A stretch of 64,000 nt of DNA. It comes from Erythrobacteraceae bacterium Alg239-R51. Lineage in GTDB: Bacteria > Pseudomonadota > Alphaproteobacteria > Sphingomonadales > Sphingomonadaceae. Positions within the stretch are counted from its first letter, which is position 1. Each line of letters opens with the position of its first letter. This document shows positions 30,830 through 39,460 of this stretch, one piece after another. Below the pieces are notes generated by a model. That model was not told the origin of the DNA and did not search any database. It was given only the letters and a program-made list of their open reading frames with translations. Where the stretch lies: positions 2,108,001-2,172,000 of the forward strand of contig CAMZOI010000001.1 in the NCBI GenBank assembly GCA_947331495.1. Reading direction: 5' to 3'. Both the position numbers and the translations under genes were made by a program.

Positions 30830-32026
30830 ATGAAACCGGATGAAATTCTCGACGCCATCGATGCCGACACCATGCTGCGCGAAGTGCAGGAATGGGCCGC
30901 CATCAATACCGGCACTGCAAATATCGAAGGGCTTGACCGCATGGCGGACATTCTCGCCGATGCCTTCGCGCAGCTTCCCGGGAAGGTAGAACTGGTCGAA
31001 CCGGACACTGTCACCGCGATCTCCCCAGAGGGTTGCGAATATGAAAAACCCCACGGCCAGCACATGATCCTGCGCGTCCGGCCAGATGCGGAACGTCGCT
31101 TCATCCTGACCGGACACATGGACACCGTCTTTCCCGCCGATCATCCGTTTCAGGATATTTCATGGCTGGATGACGACACGATCAACGGTCCAGGTACCGC
31201 CGACATGAAGGGCGGGCTGTGCGTCATCCTGCACGCTCTTGGCACTTTCGAGCGTACCGCAGATGCCCATCGGATCGGCTATGATGTCATGATAAATTCC
31301 GACGAGGAAACCGGCAGCCTCGCCAGTCGTGGATTGATCGAGAACCTAGCGCGCGGAAAATACGCTGCCCTGACGTTCGAACCCAGCGCCCTGCCCGACG
31401 GCACGCTCGCTCATGCGCGCGGAGGCACGGGCAATTATTCAATCACCATCACCGGGCAGTCGGCGCATGCAGGTCGCAACCCGCAGGACGGGCGGAACGC
31501 GATTGTCGCCGCCTCGGACCTTGTGCTCCAGATCAAGGCACTCGAAGCCGAGGACATCACGGTCAACCCGGCGAAGATCGAGGGTGGCGCAGCGAACAAC
31601 GTCGTACCCGACCTTGCCATCCTGCGTTTCAATATCCGGCCCAAATCGATCGACGCGATGGAACGCTTCGACGGCGAGCTCGACGCGATCCTGCGCAAGA
31701 TAGAGACCGGTCACGAGGTTGGGGTGCAGCGTCATGGCGGCGTTACCCGGCCGCCCAAACCGGTCGATGACAAGGCCCAGGCCCTGTTCGATCTCGTCCG
31801 CGATTGCGGGGCCGAACTGGGTCAGAAAATCGGCTGGAAGCCCTCTGGCGGCGTGTGCGATGGCAACAACATCGCCGCGACCGGCGTGCCGGTGGTCGAC
31901 ACGATGGGCGTGCGCGGGGGCGCGATCCACTCGCCGCAGGAATTCATGATCGTGCCTTCGCTGCGCGAACGTGCTGCCTTGTCGGCGCTTGTCCTCACAA
32001 AGCTGTCGACCGGAGACCATCTGTGA
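30830..32026 (+). CDS. M20-family zinc hydrolase, first gene of the ast operon
   Basis: This protein of about 398 residues is a metallopeptidase of the M20 family (ArgE, DapE, carboxypeptidase G2 type). Zinc ligands are in TGHMDTVF, GPGTADMKGG, NSDEETGS and GGAIHSPQEFM, with the general base in DEE. The lid domain begins ARGGTGNYSITITGQSAHAG. It overlaps astA by four bases (GTGA), so it is tightly coupled to arginine catabolism. The ATG at 30830 is chosen; a TTG at 30824 would add two residues. The substrate is unknown; an acylated amino acid is likely by family and context. Confidence 0.88.
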   Translation: MKPDEILDAIDADTMLREVQEWAAINTGTANIEGLDRMADILADAFAQLPGKVELVEPDTVTAISPEGCEYEKPHGQHMILRVRPDAERRFILTGHMDTVFPADHPFQDISWLDDDTINGPGTADMKGGLCVILHALGTFERTADAHRIGYDVMINSDEETGSLASRGLIENLARGKYAALTFEPSALPDGTLAHARGGTGNYSITITGQSAHAGRNPQDGRNAIVAASDLVLQIKALEAEDITVNPAKIEGGAANNVVPDLAILRFNIRPKSIDAMERFDGELDAILRKIETGHEVGVQRHGGVTRPPKPVDDKAQALFDLVRDCGAELGQKIGWKPSGGVCDGNNIAATGVPVVDTMGVRGGAIHSPQEFMIVPSLRERAALSALVLTKLSTGDHL

Positions 32027-33039
32027 GTTTTCGTCTGCGCGCCGCACGGCTCGGCGATCTGGAACATCTGTACGAGATGGCGAAACTGACCGGGGGCGGT
32101 TTCACAAATCTGCCGCCGGATCGAGAGGCGCTGACCACCAAGCTGGAGCGCGCCGAAGACGCCTTCGCGCGCACCGACGACGAGCTGGGCGACGACCAGT
32201 TCACTCTGGTGCTCGAAAACACCGAGACGGACCACGTGCGCGGGACCTGCCAGATCTTCACCCAGGTCGGGCAACAATGGCCGTTCTACTCCTATCGTCT
32301 GAACACATTGACCCAGCACAGCCGCGAGCTCAACCGGACAGTGCGCGCCGAATTGCTGAGTCTGGTAACCGATCTCGAGGGGGCCAGCGAAGTCGGCGGG
32401 CTGTTCCTTCATCCAGGCGAGCGAGCGGGCGGTCACGGCCTGCTTCTGGCGCGAAGCCGCTATTTGTTCATCGCCATGCACCGCTCCCGTTTTGCCGACC
32501 GGATCCTGGCCGAATTGCGGGGGGTGATCGACGATCGCGGCGGCTCGCCCTTCTGGGACGGGGTGGCAGGCCGGTTCTTCGGGATGACCTTTCAGGAAGC
32601 GGACTATTTCAACGCCATCAACGGCAACCAGTTCATCGCCGATCTTATGCCCAAGCACCCGGTCTATGTCGCCATGCTGGATGACGAAGCCAAGAAGGTC
32701 ATCGGCGTGCCCCACCCCAGCGGTCGTGCCGCGATGCGCATGCTGGAAAACGAAGGTTTCGTGGCGGAAGGCTATCTCGACATCTTCGACGGCGGCCCCA
32801 CTCTGACCGCGCGCACCGATCAGGTAAGAAGCATCTCCAGTGCCAAACCGTCGACCATCAGCGCGACCGATCTCGACATTGGCGAACGTGCAATTGTCGC
32901 AACCGGGGAACTGGACAATTTTCGCTCGGCGTTCGGCATGCGCGAGCAGGGCGAGGACGGCACCATCGCGATCGACGAAGTTTGCGCGAAGACGCTCGAA
33001 GTGGGCGAAGGCGATCAGGTATGGAGCGTGGCGCGATGA
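32023..33039 (+). CDS. astA: arginine N-succinyltransferase
   Basis: This 338-residue enzyme transfers succinyl from succinyl-CoA to arginine, the first step of the AST pathway. Family features are FRLRAARLGDLEHLYEMAKL, GFTNLPPDREAL, the EVGGLFLHPGER segment, LARSRYLFIAMHR and the AEMRG-like LAELRGVIDDRG. The start is GTG 32023 with GGAG 7 bases upstream, overlapping the M20 stop. The C-terminus overlaps astB by four bases. Length matches the family. Confidence 0.94.
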   Translation: MSFRLRAARLGDLEHLYEMAKLTGGGFTNLPPDREALTTKLERAEDAFARTDDELGDDQFTLVLENTETDHVRGTCQIFTQVGQQWPFYSYRLNTLTQHSRELNRTVRAELLSLVTDLEGASEVGGLFLHPGERAGGHGLLLARSRYLFIAMHRSRFADRILAELRGVIDDRGGSPFWDGVAGRFFGMTFQEADYFNAINGNQFIADLMPKHPVYVAMLDDEAKKVIGVPHPSGRAAMRMLENEGFVAEGYLDIFDGGPTLTARTDQVRSISSAKPSTISATDLDIGERAIVATGELDNFRSAFGMREQGEDGTIAIDEVCAKTLEVGEGDQVWSVAR

Positions 33040-34319
33040 GCGCTCGGGATCAAAACCTCGTCGAAATTAACTTTGACGGCATTGTCGGGCCAAGTCACAA
33101 TTATGCTGGTCTGAGCCTCGGCAATATCGCCAGTGCGAGCCACAAGGACAACACATCCTTCCCGCGCGCCGCCGCGCTGCAGGGCGTAGCCAAGATGCGA
33201 AGCAATATGGAACTTGGCCTGGCGCAAGGGTTTCTGCTGCCGCTGCCCCGTCCCAATCAAGCATTCCTGCAGGATCTGGCGGTGGACGCAACAAGTGACC
33301 GCGCCCTGCTCGCCGCGGCATGGTCGGCCAGTTCGATGTGGACTGCCAACGCCGCCACTGTCAGCCCCGCACCGGATACCGCCGACGGGCGGTGTCATCT
33401 CACACCCGCCAATCTGGTCACGATGCCGCACCGCTCGCAGGAATGGCGCGACACGCAGGCCCAATTGAAAATCGCGTTCGGCGACGTTCGCCATTTCGCG
33501 GTCCACGATGCAGTTCCGCTCAGCTTCGGCGACGAGGGCGCGGCAAACCACATGCGGCTTTGCGAACGCCACGACGCGACCGGCGTGGAAGTGTTCGTCT
33601 ATGGCAGGCAGGGCGGCAAATTCCCCGCGCGCCAGCACGAACAGGCAAGTCGCGCCGTGGCGCGCATGCACGGGCTGGATCCGAAGCGCTGTGTTTTCAT
33701 CGAGCAGAACCCCGAAGCGATCGAAGCGGGTGCGTTTCACAACGATGTCGTCGCCGTGGCAAACGAAACGGTTCTTTTCACACATGAACGGGCCTTCGCT
33801 GACCGGCACGATGCCTATGAGGCAATCCTGGCGGCGTTCCCGCAATTGCAGGTGGTCGAGGTTCGCAACGATTGCGTCAGTCTCGAAGAAGCGATCAGGA
33901 CTTACCTGTTCAACGCGCAACTCGTGACCTTGCCGGGCGACGATCCCGGATCGGGTGCGGGAATGGCTCTCGTCGTGCCCAGCGAATGCCGCGAAAGCAA
34001 GGCGGTCTGGTCATGGTGCGAGCGTATGCTCGCATCCAACGGACCCATCCGGCAGGTCATCCCGGTCGATGTTCGCCAGTCCATGGCCAATGGCGGCGGA
34101 CCAGCCTGTTTGCGCCTGCGCGTCGTCGCCGATCCCGCGACCGTCGATCCGCGTTTCCTACTCGACGACGTTAAGGCGCAACGTATCGAGGCGGTCGTCG
34201 CCGAAATGTGGCCCGAGCGGATCGAACCCGACGATGTCGGGTCCGAAGCGCTGGCAAAAGCCGTAATCGAGGCACGCGAGGCGCTTCTCGGTGTGCTTTC
34301 GCTGGATGAGCTCGCCTGA
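33036..34319 (+). CDS. astB: N-succinylarginine dihydrolase
   Basis: This 427-residue enzyme hydrolyses N-succinylarginine to N-succinylornithine, ammonia and CO2. It opens VEINFDGIVGPSHNYAGLS, as in the family, and has the AFHNDVVAVANETVLFTHE segment with the catalytic histidine and GGGPACLRLRV with the cysteine nucleophile. The ATG overlaps the astA stop (ATGA). The pathway genes for the next steps (astC, astD, astE) are not in this window downstream. Confidence 0.95.
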   Translation: MSARDQNLVEINFDGIVGPSHNYAGLSLGNIASASHKDNTSFPRAAALQGVAKMRSNMELGLAQGFLLPLPRPNQAFLQDLAVDATSDRALLAAAWSASSMWTANAATVSPAPDTADGRCHLTPANLVTMPHRSQEWRDTQAQLKIAFGDVRHFAVHDAVPLSFGDEGAANHMRLCERHDATGVEVFVYGRQGGKFPARQHEQASRAVARMHGLDPKRCVFIEQNPEAIEAGAFHNDVVAVANETVLFTHERAFADRHDAYEAILAAFPQLQVVEVRNDCVSLEEAIRTYLFNAQLVTLPGDDPGSGAGMALVVPSECRESKAVWSWCERMLASNGPIRQVIPVDVRQSMANGGGPACLRLRVVADPATVDPRFLLDDVKAQRIEAVVAEMWPERIEPDDVGSEALAKAVIEAREALLGVLSLDELA

Positions 34320-34402
34320 CAGCGCGCGGCGTAAGGTTAACACGCTGGACACTGAATAATAGTGCGCCCTACATCCCGTAAAAGGTTAACCGTCGCACCT
34401 GC

Positions 34403-34423
34403 GCAGGAACACGAAGTTCCTGC
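34403..34423. repeat. perfect 8-base inverted repeat after astB
   Basis: GCAGGAAC at 34403-34410 and GTTCCTGC at 34416-34423 are perfectly complementary around ACGAA. There is no T tract after it, so it is a weak terminator candidate; it may instead be an operator or mRNA hairpin before the 34467 gene. Confidence 0.4.
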
Positions 34424-34466
34424 AATAGTTGCATTGTTGATGGTTAAGAAAGGAAGTCGCGTCTCA

Positions 34467-34709
34467 GTGTTGAAACGGGTAAAAAGGCTGTTCGTGATCA
34501 AGACGCGCTTCGAAGCGTATCTGATCATCTTCGCCCTTGCCCTTGGCGCCATGACCCGTGGTGCTCATTATACGCTCGAATACCCCGGAGTTGGCGGCTA
34601 TCTGCTTTTTGCCGCAACCGCTGGCGCGGTTTTCCTTGGCGGCGCAAAAATTCTCGATGCCTTGCGATATGAACGCGAGGCGAAAGCCTCCCAAGCCATG
34701 GATTTCTGA
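34467..34709 (+). CDS. small membrane protein of unknown function
   Basis: This 80-residue protein begins with a basic stretch (LKRVKRLFVIKTRFEAY), then one hydrophobic helix (LIIFALALGAM), a short loop, a second hydrophobic segment (YLLFAATAGAVFLGG) and a charged tail. It should span the inner membrane twice with positive residues on the cytoplasmic side. The GTG at 34467 has AGGAAG upstream; an ATG at 34440 in the same frame would add nine residues. I do not recognise a family. It stands between astB and ssrA. Confidence 0.7.
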   Translation: MLKRVKRLFVIKTRFEAYLIIFALALGAMTRGAHYTLEYPGVGGYLLFAATAGAVFLGGAKILDALRYEREAKASQAMDF

Positions 34710-34843
34710 ATTTCCACCGAATCCGAAGTTTGGTCTTTGGAAACACCTTAAAATTGAATCCGACGCTGCTGACCAGCGCCCCAACACATCTCGTAGAAAC
34801 GAGCATTGCCGCACTTTGACGATCTCGATTGGTCATGCGTGAA

Positions 34844-35190
34844 GGTGGGGGTTTCTGTTGCTAGCTACCCCCGGAGCCCCGGAATCCGCTTCTGTTGCCC
34901 GGTGGGTCCAACCGCGCTTTGGCTTTGTAAATTCAGGCCGCTAGGCCGTCACATTACGCAGCGATTGCGAGTGCTTCGTTATCGTTGGCACTTGTGTGTT
35001 GTGAACAGTTTTACGGGTTACTCAGCCCGGGCAAAAACGCTATCTTTCAGCACACGTCGATCCTAGTTCGGCCCCGTCAGAAATCCCGCAAATCCGGGAC
35101 TTGTGGTGGAGCCGCCGGGTACTGCCCCCGGGTCCGTTGTACCTATTACATAGCGCCATTTATCGCCATAGCCGGTCGAAACCAGCGCAC
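34844..35190 (-). ncRNA. ssrA: transfer-messenger RNA, two-piece permuted form
   Basis: On the minus strand the acceptor piece comes first and ends GGCTCCACCA at 35104. A spacer with its own hairpin (35076-35103) follows, and then the coding piece begins GGGGCCGAACTAGGATCGAC at 35075. GGGGCC pairs with GGCTCC to form the acceptor stem. The resume reading frame at 34989-34954 encodes ANDNEALAIAA and stops with TAA. This circularly permuted order is the alphaproteobacterial form, processed into two RNAs that free stalled ribosomes and tag the nascent protein for proteolysis. The outer limits (a GGGGGT/ACCCCC hairpin at 34847-34872 and the likely start near 35190) are approximate. Confidence 0.92.
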
Positions 35191-35192
35191 CC

Positions 35193-35220
35193 TATATAGG
35201 GCATTGTGCGTTAATGTGAA
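35193..35220 (-). promoter_or_regulatory. probable ssrA promoter
   Basis: On the minus strand, TTCACA (plus 35215-35220) is followed after 16 bases by TATATA (plus 35193-35198). The start would lie near 35186-35190, just before the acceptor piece. Confidence 0.45.
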
Positions 35221-35252
35221 GTGAGCAAGCCGTTCACCAGGCCCCTTCACCC

Positions 35253-35744
35253 TCAACGGCCGCTATCCGCGGCCGTAGGGCGATCGGTTTTCAGTTCGGC
35301 CAAGATCTTTTTCAGAATGTCGAGTTCAGGATTGGTTGGCACCTCGTCGGTCTTCGAGGTGTCTTCCGTTTGTGCCTGCTTGGCCTGGATTTCTTCCGTC
35401 ACCCGGTTCACGCTACGAACCACCATGAACAGCGCAAAAGCGACGATCAGGAAGTTGATCAAGGCGGTCAGCAGCGCGCCATAGCCGATCATCGCGACGC
35501 CTGCCTCCTTAAGTTCGGCGTAATTGGTGACCGATCCGGTGTACTCTTCGGGTATCGGACCCAAGAGCACGAACCAGTTGGAAAAGTCGATATCGCCGAA
35601 AATCCAGCCGATCAGCGGCATCAGGACGGCATCGGTCAGCTGGGTTACGATGCCAGAGAACGCCGCACCGATCACCACCCCGACGGCAAGGTCGATCACA
35701 TTGCCGCGCGCGATGAATTTCTTGAATTCTTTCCCCAGCTTCAT
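35253..35744 (-). CDS. mscL: large-conductance mechanosensitive channel
   Basis: This 163-residue inner-membrane channel opens under membrane tension to release solutes after osmotic downshock. It has the N-terminal helix and first transmembrane segment FKKFIARGNVIDLAVGVVIGAAFSGIV, a periplasmic loop of about 40 residues, and the second transmembrane segment LLTALINFLIVAFALFMVV. The C-terminal bundle is longer and more acidic than usual (QAKQAQTEDTSKTDE). Start ATG 35744. It lies upstream of ssrA on the same strand. Confidence 0.96.
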   Translation of the reverse strand: MKLGKEFKKFIARGNVIDLAVGVVIGAAFSGIVTQLTDAVLMPLIGWIFGDIDFSNWFVLLGPIPEEYTGSVTNYAELKEAGVAMIGYGALLTALINFLIVAFALFMVVRSVNRVTEEIQAKQAQTEDTSKTDEVPTNPELDILKKILAELKTDRPTAADSGR

Positions 35745-35883
35745 TCCGATACAAGTCCTTTAACCTTCGTCGTCCGCACAGCCACTGCCATGACCGGACA
35801 CCGGTCACAAGCGCGCGTTAATCTTGCACTTGCACGCAGCCGTGCTATCTGAATAAGACAGCTTGCAAATGAGGATCACATCC

Positions 35884-36555
35884 ATGAACCGTCTCGCCGC
35901 GCTTCGCGCCAGTTTTATTGCCGCCGCAGCGCTCGCCTTGTCGGCTTGCGGGATCAATTCCGTTCCCGCAGCGGAAGAAAATGCCAAAGCCAAATGGGCC
36001 GATGTCGAAGCCGCCTTCCAGGAACGCGCGAACCTGATCCCCAATCTCGAGCAGATCACGATGTCGAGCGCGGAGCAGGAACGCGAGACGCTCAACCAGG
36101 TGATCGAAGCGCGCGCTTCGGCAACCCGGCCCGAGATCGACGTTTCCGACCTGTCCGACCCGCAGCAGATGCAACAGTTCCAACAGGCGCAAAGCTCCCT
36201 CGGCGGCGCGCTTTCGCGTCTGCTCGTCTCGGTCGAGCGCTATCCGGAACTGCGCAGCCAGGATAATTTCGGCCGCTTCATGACCCAGATCGAAGGGCAG
36301 GAGAACCGCATTCGCGTAGCCATCCGCGACTATAACGAAGCAGTACGCCAGTATAACACCACGATCCGTACCTTCCCCGACACGATCGGTGCGAACATCA
36401 TCCACGGTGCGGAACCGATGGTGCCCTACGAAGCGGTCAGCGAAGGCGCAGAAGTCGCGCCCGAACTGAACATGCGATCGAATGCAAATGGTGCCGGCGC
36501 CGTCGGCGCGAACGACAATGCGAGCGAACCCGCAGACGCCGCGGCTGCCAACTGA
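35884..36555 (+). CDS. LemA-family lipoprotein
   Basis: This 223-residue protein has a signal peptide ending in LSAC, so it is a lipoprotein, followed by the LemA helical domain: VEAAFQERANLIPNLEQ, a long helix region with RDYNEAVRQYNTTIRTFPDTI, and an acidic disordered tail. ATG 35884 has GAGGA 8 bases upstream and gives a clean signal. It opens an operon with two TPM-domain proteins, the usual LemA neighbours in bacteria; the joint role is not well defined. Confidence 0.9.
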   Translation: MNRLAALRASFIAAAALALSACGINSVPAAEENAKAKWADVEAAFQERANLIPNLEQITMSSAEQERETLNQVIEARASATRPEIDVSDLSDPQQMQQFQQAQSSLGGALSRLLVSVERYPELRSQDNFGRFMTQIEGQENRIRVAIRDYNEAVRQYNTTIRTFPDTIGANIIHGAEPMVPYEAVSEGAEVAPELNMRSNANGAGAVGANDNASEPADAAAAN

Positions 36556-36566
36556 GCGGCGCGGCG

Positions 36567-37400
36567 ATGCGCCTGCTTCTGCAATCATGCCTGATCGGCG
36601 CGGCGGCACTGGGTTTGTCCCTGCCCGCCGCCGCGCAGACTTTCCCCGAACGCGGCACCGCGCCTGTCGTCGATGCGGCGAATATCATCGACGACGCGAC
36701 AGAGGCAGCGCTGACCGAAGAACTCGATGCATTCGAGGAGCGCAGCCAGCGGCAATTCGTGATTGCGACCATTCCCGATCTCGAGGGATACGACATCGCC
36801 GATTACGGCTATCGATTGGGGCGCGAGTGGGCGCTGGGCGATGCCGAGAACGAAGACGGCATCATCCTTCTCGTCGCTCCGAACGAACGCAAGATGCGGA
36901 TCGAGGTCGGCTATGGCCTCGAGGGCATCATCCCCGATGGACTGGCCTTCGAATATATCGAAGGCATGAAACCCTATTTCCGCGATGGCGAGTATTCGGC
37001 CGGCATCGCCTGGGGCGCCGATCAGATCATCCAGCAGCTCGAACTTCCGCCAGAAGAGGCCGCGCGCGTGGCGCAACAGACGGCCGAGGCTCACGAGAGT
37101 GAAGGCGGCTTTCCGATCGGGGCGCTGATCTGGATCGCGTTCATATTCCTGTTTTTTATCCTTCCTATGCTGCGCGGCGGGCGGCGTCGCAGGCGCTACG
37201 GGCGCGGCGGCCGCATGGGCCAGGCGGTGGGCGATATAATCCTGTGGGAAGTGGGCTCGGCGATTGCACGCGGCGCGTTGAGCGGTGGCGATGACTGGGG
37301 CGGCGGAGGCGGCTTTGGCAGGGGAGGCGGCGGCGGGTTCGGCGGCTTTTCCGGCGGGGGCGGAAGTTTCGGGGGCGGCGGCGCCTCGGGAGGCTGGTAG
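36567..37400 (+). CDS. TPM-domain protein with glycine-rich tail
   Basis: This 277-residue protein has a signal peptide (LIGAAALGLSLPAAAQ), a TPM domain (also called DUF477, YgcG-like) with PVVDAANIIDDATEAALTEEL, RQFVIATIPDLEGYDIADYG and ILLVAPNERKMRIEVGYGLEG, a single membrane segment (LIWIAFIFLFFILPML) and a C-terminal tail of glycine, serine and phenylalanine. It is probably a periplasmic domain anchored in the inner membrane. It starts 11 bases after lemA and is followed with no gap by a second TPM gene. Confidence 0.9.
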   Translation: MRLLLQSCLIGAAALGLSLPAAAQTFPERGTAPVVDAANIIDDATEAALTEELDAFEERSQRQFVIATIPDLEGYDIADYGYRLGREWALGDAENEDGIILLVAPNERKMRIEVGYGLEGIIPDGLAFEYIEGMKPYFRDGEYSAGIAWGADQIIQQLELPPEEAARVAQQTAEAHESEGGFPIGALIWIAFIFLFFILPMLRGGRRRRRYGRGGRMGQAVGDIILWEVGSAIARGALSGGDDWGGGGGFGRGGGGGFGGFSGGGGSFGGGGASGGW

Positions 37401-38075
37401 ATGGCTTATCTCTCATCCGAAGATCATCGGGTCGTTTCCGATGCGGTGGCCGAGGCCGAACTCACCACCAGTGGCGAGATCGTCACCGTCCTGGCCGACC
37501 GCAGTGACAATTATACCGACGTGGTGCTGGTCTGGTCCGCGGCGCTTGCATTTACCGCGATGAGCCTGTTCGCGTTGTTGCCGCAGCCCTTCATGGACCT
37601 GTGGGACGGGCTGATCGGCGGCTGGACGCACGAATGGACAACGGGCGAACTCGCCAGCATGACAATCGCGCTGGGCTTGATCGCGTTTCTGCTCGCATGG
37701 GTGCTGCTCAGCTGGAACCCGCTACGGTTCGCGCTTGTGCCGGGGCCGTTGAAAACCTCGCGTGTCCATGAGACGGCGATCACCCATTTCAAGGTCGGGG
37801 CGGAACGCCGTACGCATGGGCGCACCGGCGTCCTCCTTTACCTCTCCATGCGTGAGCACCGGGCGGAAATCGTCGCCGACGAGCCAATTGCAGCCAAGGT
37901 TCCGGCCGAGGTCTGGGGCGAGGCGATGGCCGATATGCTCGGCGAAATCAAACAGGGCCGCATTGCCGAAGGACTCGCCGTGAGTGTGCGCGATGTCGGC
38001 AAGGTGTTGTCCGAACACTTTCCGCGCGCCGAGGATGACGAGAACGAATTGCCGGACCGGCTGATCGAGGTCTGA
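37401..38075 (+). CDS. second TPM-domain membrane protein
   Basis: This 224-residue protein lacks a signal peptide. It begins SSEDHRVVSDAVAEAELTTSGEIVTVLADRS, a divergent TPM start, then has two hydrophobic segments (VVLVWSAALAFTAMSLFALL and MTIALGLIAFLLAWVLLSW) and a TPM-like C-terminal part (AEIVADEPIAAKVPAEVW). Its ATG begins directly after the stop of the first TPM gene. It belongs to the lemA operon and overlaps the NUDIX start by one base. Confidence 0.82.
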   Translation: MAYLSSEDHRVVSDAVAEAELTTSGEIVTVLADRSDNYTDVVLVWSAALAFTAMSLFALLPQPFMDLWDGLIGGWTHEWTTGELASMTIALGLIAFLLAWVLLSWNPLRFALVPGPLKTSRVHETAITHFKVGAERRTHGRTGVLLYLSMREHRAEIVADEPIAAKVPAEVWGEAMADMLGEIKQGRIAEGLAVSVRDVGKVLSEHFPRAEDDENELPDRLIEV

Positions 38076-38617
38076 TGTCCGTTCCCGAACACGATGCGGA
38101 CGAGCAGGTCGTCTGGCAGGGCAAGTATATCGTCGCCAAGACCCGCGGACGATGGGAATATGTCGGACGCACGCGGAATATCCGTGCCGCAGTGATCCTT
38201 GCGGTCGAGGACGGCCATGTCCTGCTGGTCGAACAGTATCGTGTCCCGCTGGGGTGCAGCAGTCTCGAACTGCCCGCAGGGTTGATCGGCGATGGCGACG
38301 ATGCACGCGACGAAGACGATCTGGCCGCGGCCGGTCGGGAACTCGAGGAAGAAACCGGCTATCGCGCGGCGGGTCTGGAATCGCTCGGGCACTTCTACTC
38401 ATCGCCCGGCATGGTCAGCGAAAGTTTCACGCTGGTCCGCGCCACCGGACTAGCGAAGGTATCGGAAGGCGGCGGGACAGAGAGCGAGAACATCACCGTG
38501 CACCGCGTGGCGCTTTCCGATCTGAACGGTTTTATCGCGGCCAAGCGCGAGGACGGTTGCGGGATCGATGTGCGCATGCTCTTGCTGCTGGGACAGGGAA
38601 TTCTGGCAGGAGAGTAA
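38075..38617 (+). CDS. NUDIX hydrolase, ADP-ribose pyrophosphatase-like
   Basis: This 180-residue soluble hydrolase has the Nudix box in GRELEEETGYRAAG, preceded by LELPAGLIGDGDD with an acidic insertion between the first glycine and the REL part. The family cleaves nucleoside diphosphates linked to another moiety; ADP-sugar activity is likely from the LVEQYRVPL and LELPAGL segments. Its ATG overlaps the upstream TPM stop by one base. A good AGGAGAG site for the next gene lies inside its last codons. Confidence 0.85.
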   Translation: MSVPEHDADEQVVWQGKYIVAKTRGRWEYVGRTRNIRAAVILAVEDGHVLLVEQYRVPLGCSSLELPAGLIGDGDDARDEDDLAAAGRELEEETGYRAAGLESLGHFYSSPGMVSESFTLVRATGLAKVSEGGGTESENITVHRVALSDLNGFIAAKREDGCGIDVRMLLLLGQGILAGE

Positions 38618-38621
38618 GACT

Positions 38622-39416
38622 ATGGCCAAGGAACGCAGCGGCAGATGCGAAGGCAAGCTGGCACTGGTGACAGGCGCGGCACAAGGTCTGGGGCGCGCGC
38701 ACTCGATGCGCCTGGCAGAGGAAGGTGCACGGGTGCTGTGCACCGATATCAACGCCAAGGGCGCACAGGAAACCGCCGAACTAATCAATCAGGAGATGGG
38801 GAACGCAACGGCCTTTTCCATCCAGCACAATGTCACCGATCCGCACGCCTGGGAGGCAGCCGTCGATGCTGCGCGCGAGGAACTGGGCGGGCTGAACGTG
38901 CTGGTCAACAATGCCGGCATCGGCGTGGGCGGCAATATCGAAACCTGTGATTTCGAAGACTGGAAACGGTGCTTTGCGGTCAATGTCGATTCGATCTTCC
39001 ACGGCTGCCAGAAGGCCCTGCCGCTGATGCGCGACCATGCGCCCGGGTCGATCGTCAACATCTCGAGCATTGCCGGGCTTATCGCCAGCGACACCATGCC
39101 AGCCTATAATTCGTCCAAGGCGGCGGTATGGATGCTGTCGAAGTCGATTGCTCTGCACTGTGCGAAGAAGAACATGCAGATCCGCTGCAATTCGGTCCAT
39201 CCGACTTTCGTCGATACGCCGATCCTCGACGGTACGGCAAGGAACCACAATCTCGAAAAGGGTGTTCTGATGGACAAGCTGGCGCGGCAGATACCGCTGC
39301 GGTTTGTCGGCGAACCCAATGATATTGCCAATGCGGTGGTCTATCTCGCCAGCGATGAATCGCGCTTCATGACCGGGGCGGAGATCAAGCTCGACGGCGG
39401 TATTTCGGCCATGTGA
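38622..39416 (+). CDS. short-chain dehydrogenase/reductase
   Basis: This 264-residue NAD(P)-binding oxidoreductase shows the TGAAQGLGRAHSMRLAEEG cofactor loop, an aspartate at CTDI that favours NAD, NNAGIGVGG, the catalytic serine in NISSIAG and YNSSKAAV. The C-terminal FMTGAEIKLDGGISAM is typical of classical SDRs. It resembles hydroxysteroid or alcohol dehydrogenases; the substrate is unknown. AGGAGAG precedes the ATG. It is the last gene of the lemA operon and is followed by a hairpin terminator. Confidence 0.88.
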   Translation: MAKERSGRCEGKLALVTGAAQGLGRAHSMRLAEEGARVLCTDINAKGAQETAELINQEMGNATAFSIQHNVTDPHAWEAAVDAAREELGGLNVLVNNAGIGVGGNIETCDFEDWKRCFAVNVDSIFHGCQKALPLMRDHAPGSIVNISSIAGLIASDTMPAYNSSKAAVWMLSKSIALHCAKKNMQIRCNSVHPTFVDTPILDGTARNHNLEKGVLMDKLARQIPLRFVGEPNDIANAVVYLASDESRFMTGAEIKLDGGISAM

Positions 39417-39430
39417 AGTTTACGCAAGAA

Positions 39431-39460
39431 GGACGCGAGAGAAACTCTCCCGCGTCCCTT
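39431..39460. terminator. hairpin terminator between converging SDR and pspC genes
   Basis: GGACGCG at 39431-39437 pairs with CGCGTCC at 39451-39457 and the stem can be extended inward by AGAG/CTCT. The tails are CTTT rightward and TTCTT leftward, so it could serve both strands. Confidence 0.55.

Noticed and set aside
35257..35275. CGGCCGC/GCGGCCG inverted repeat at the end of mscL
   Set aside because: It lies inside the coding sequence and has no T run; a codon-use effect is likely.
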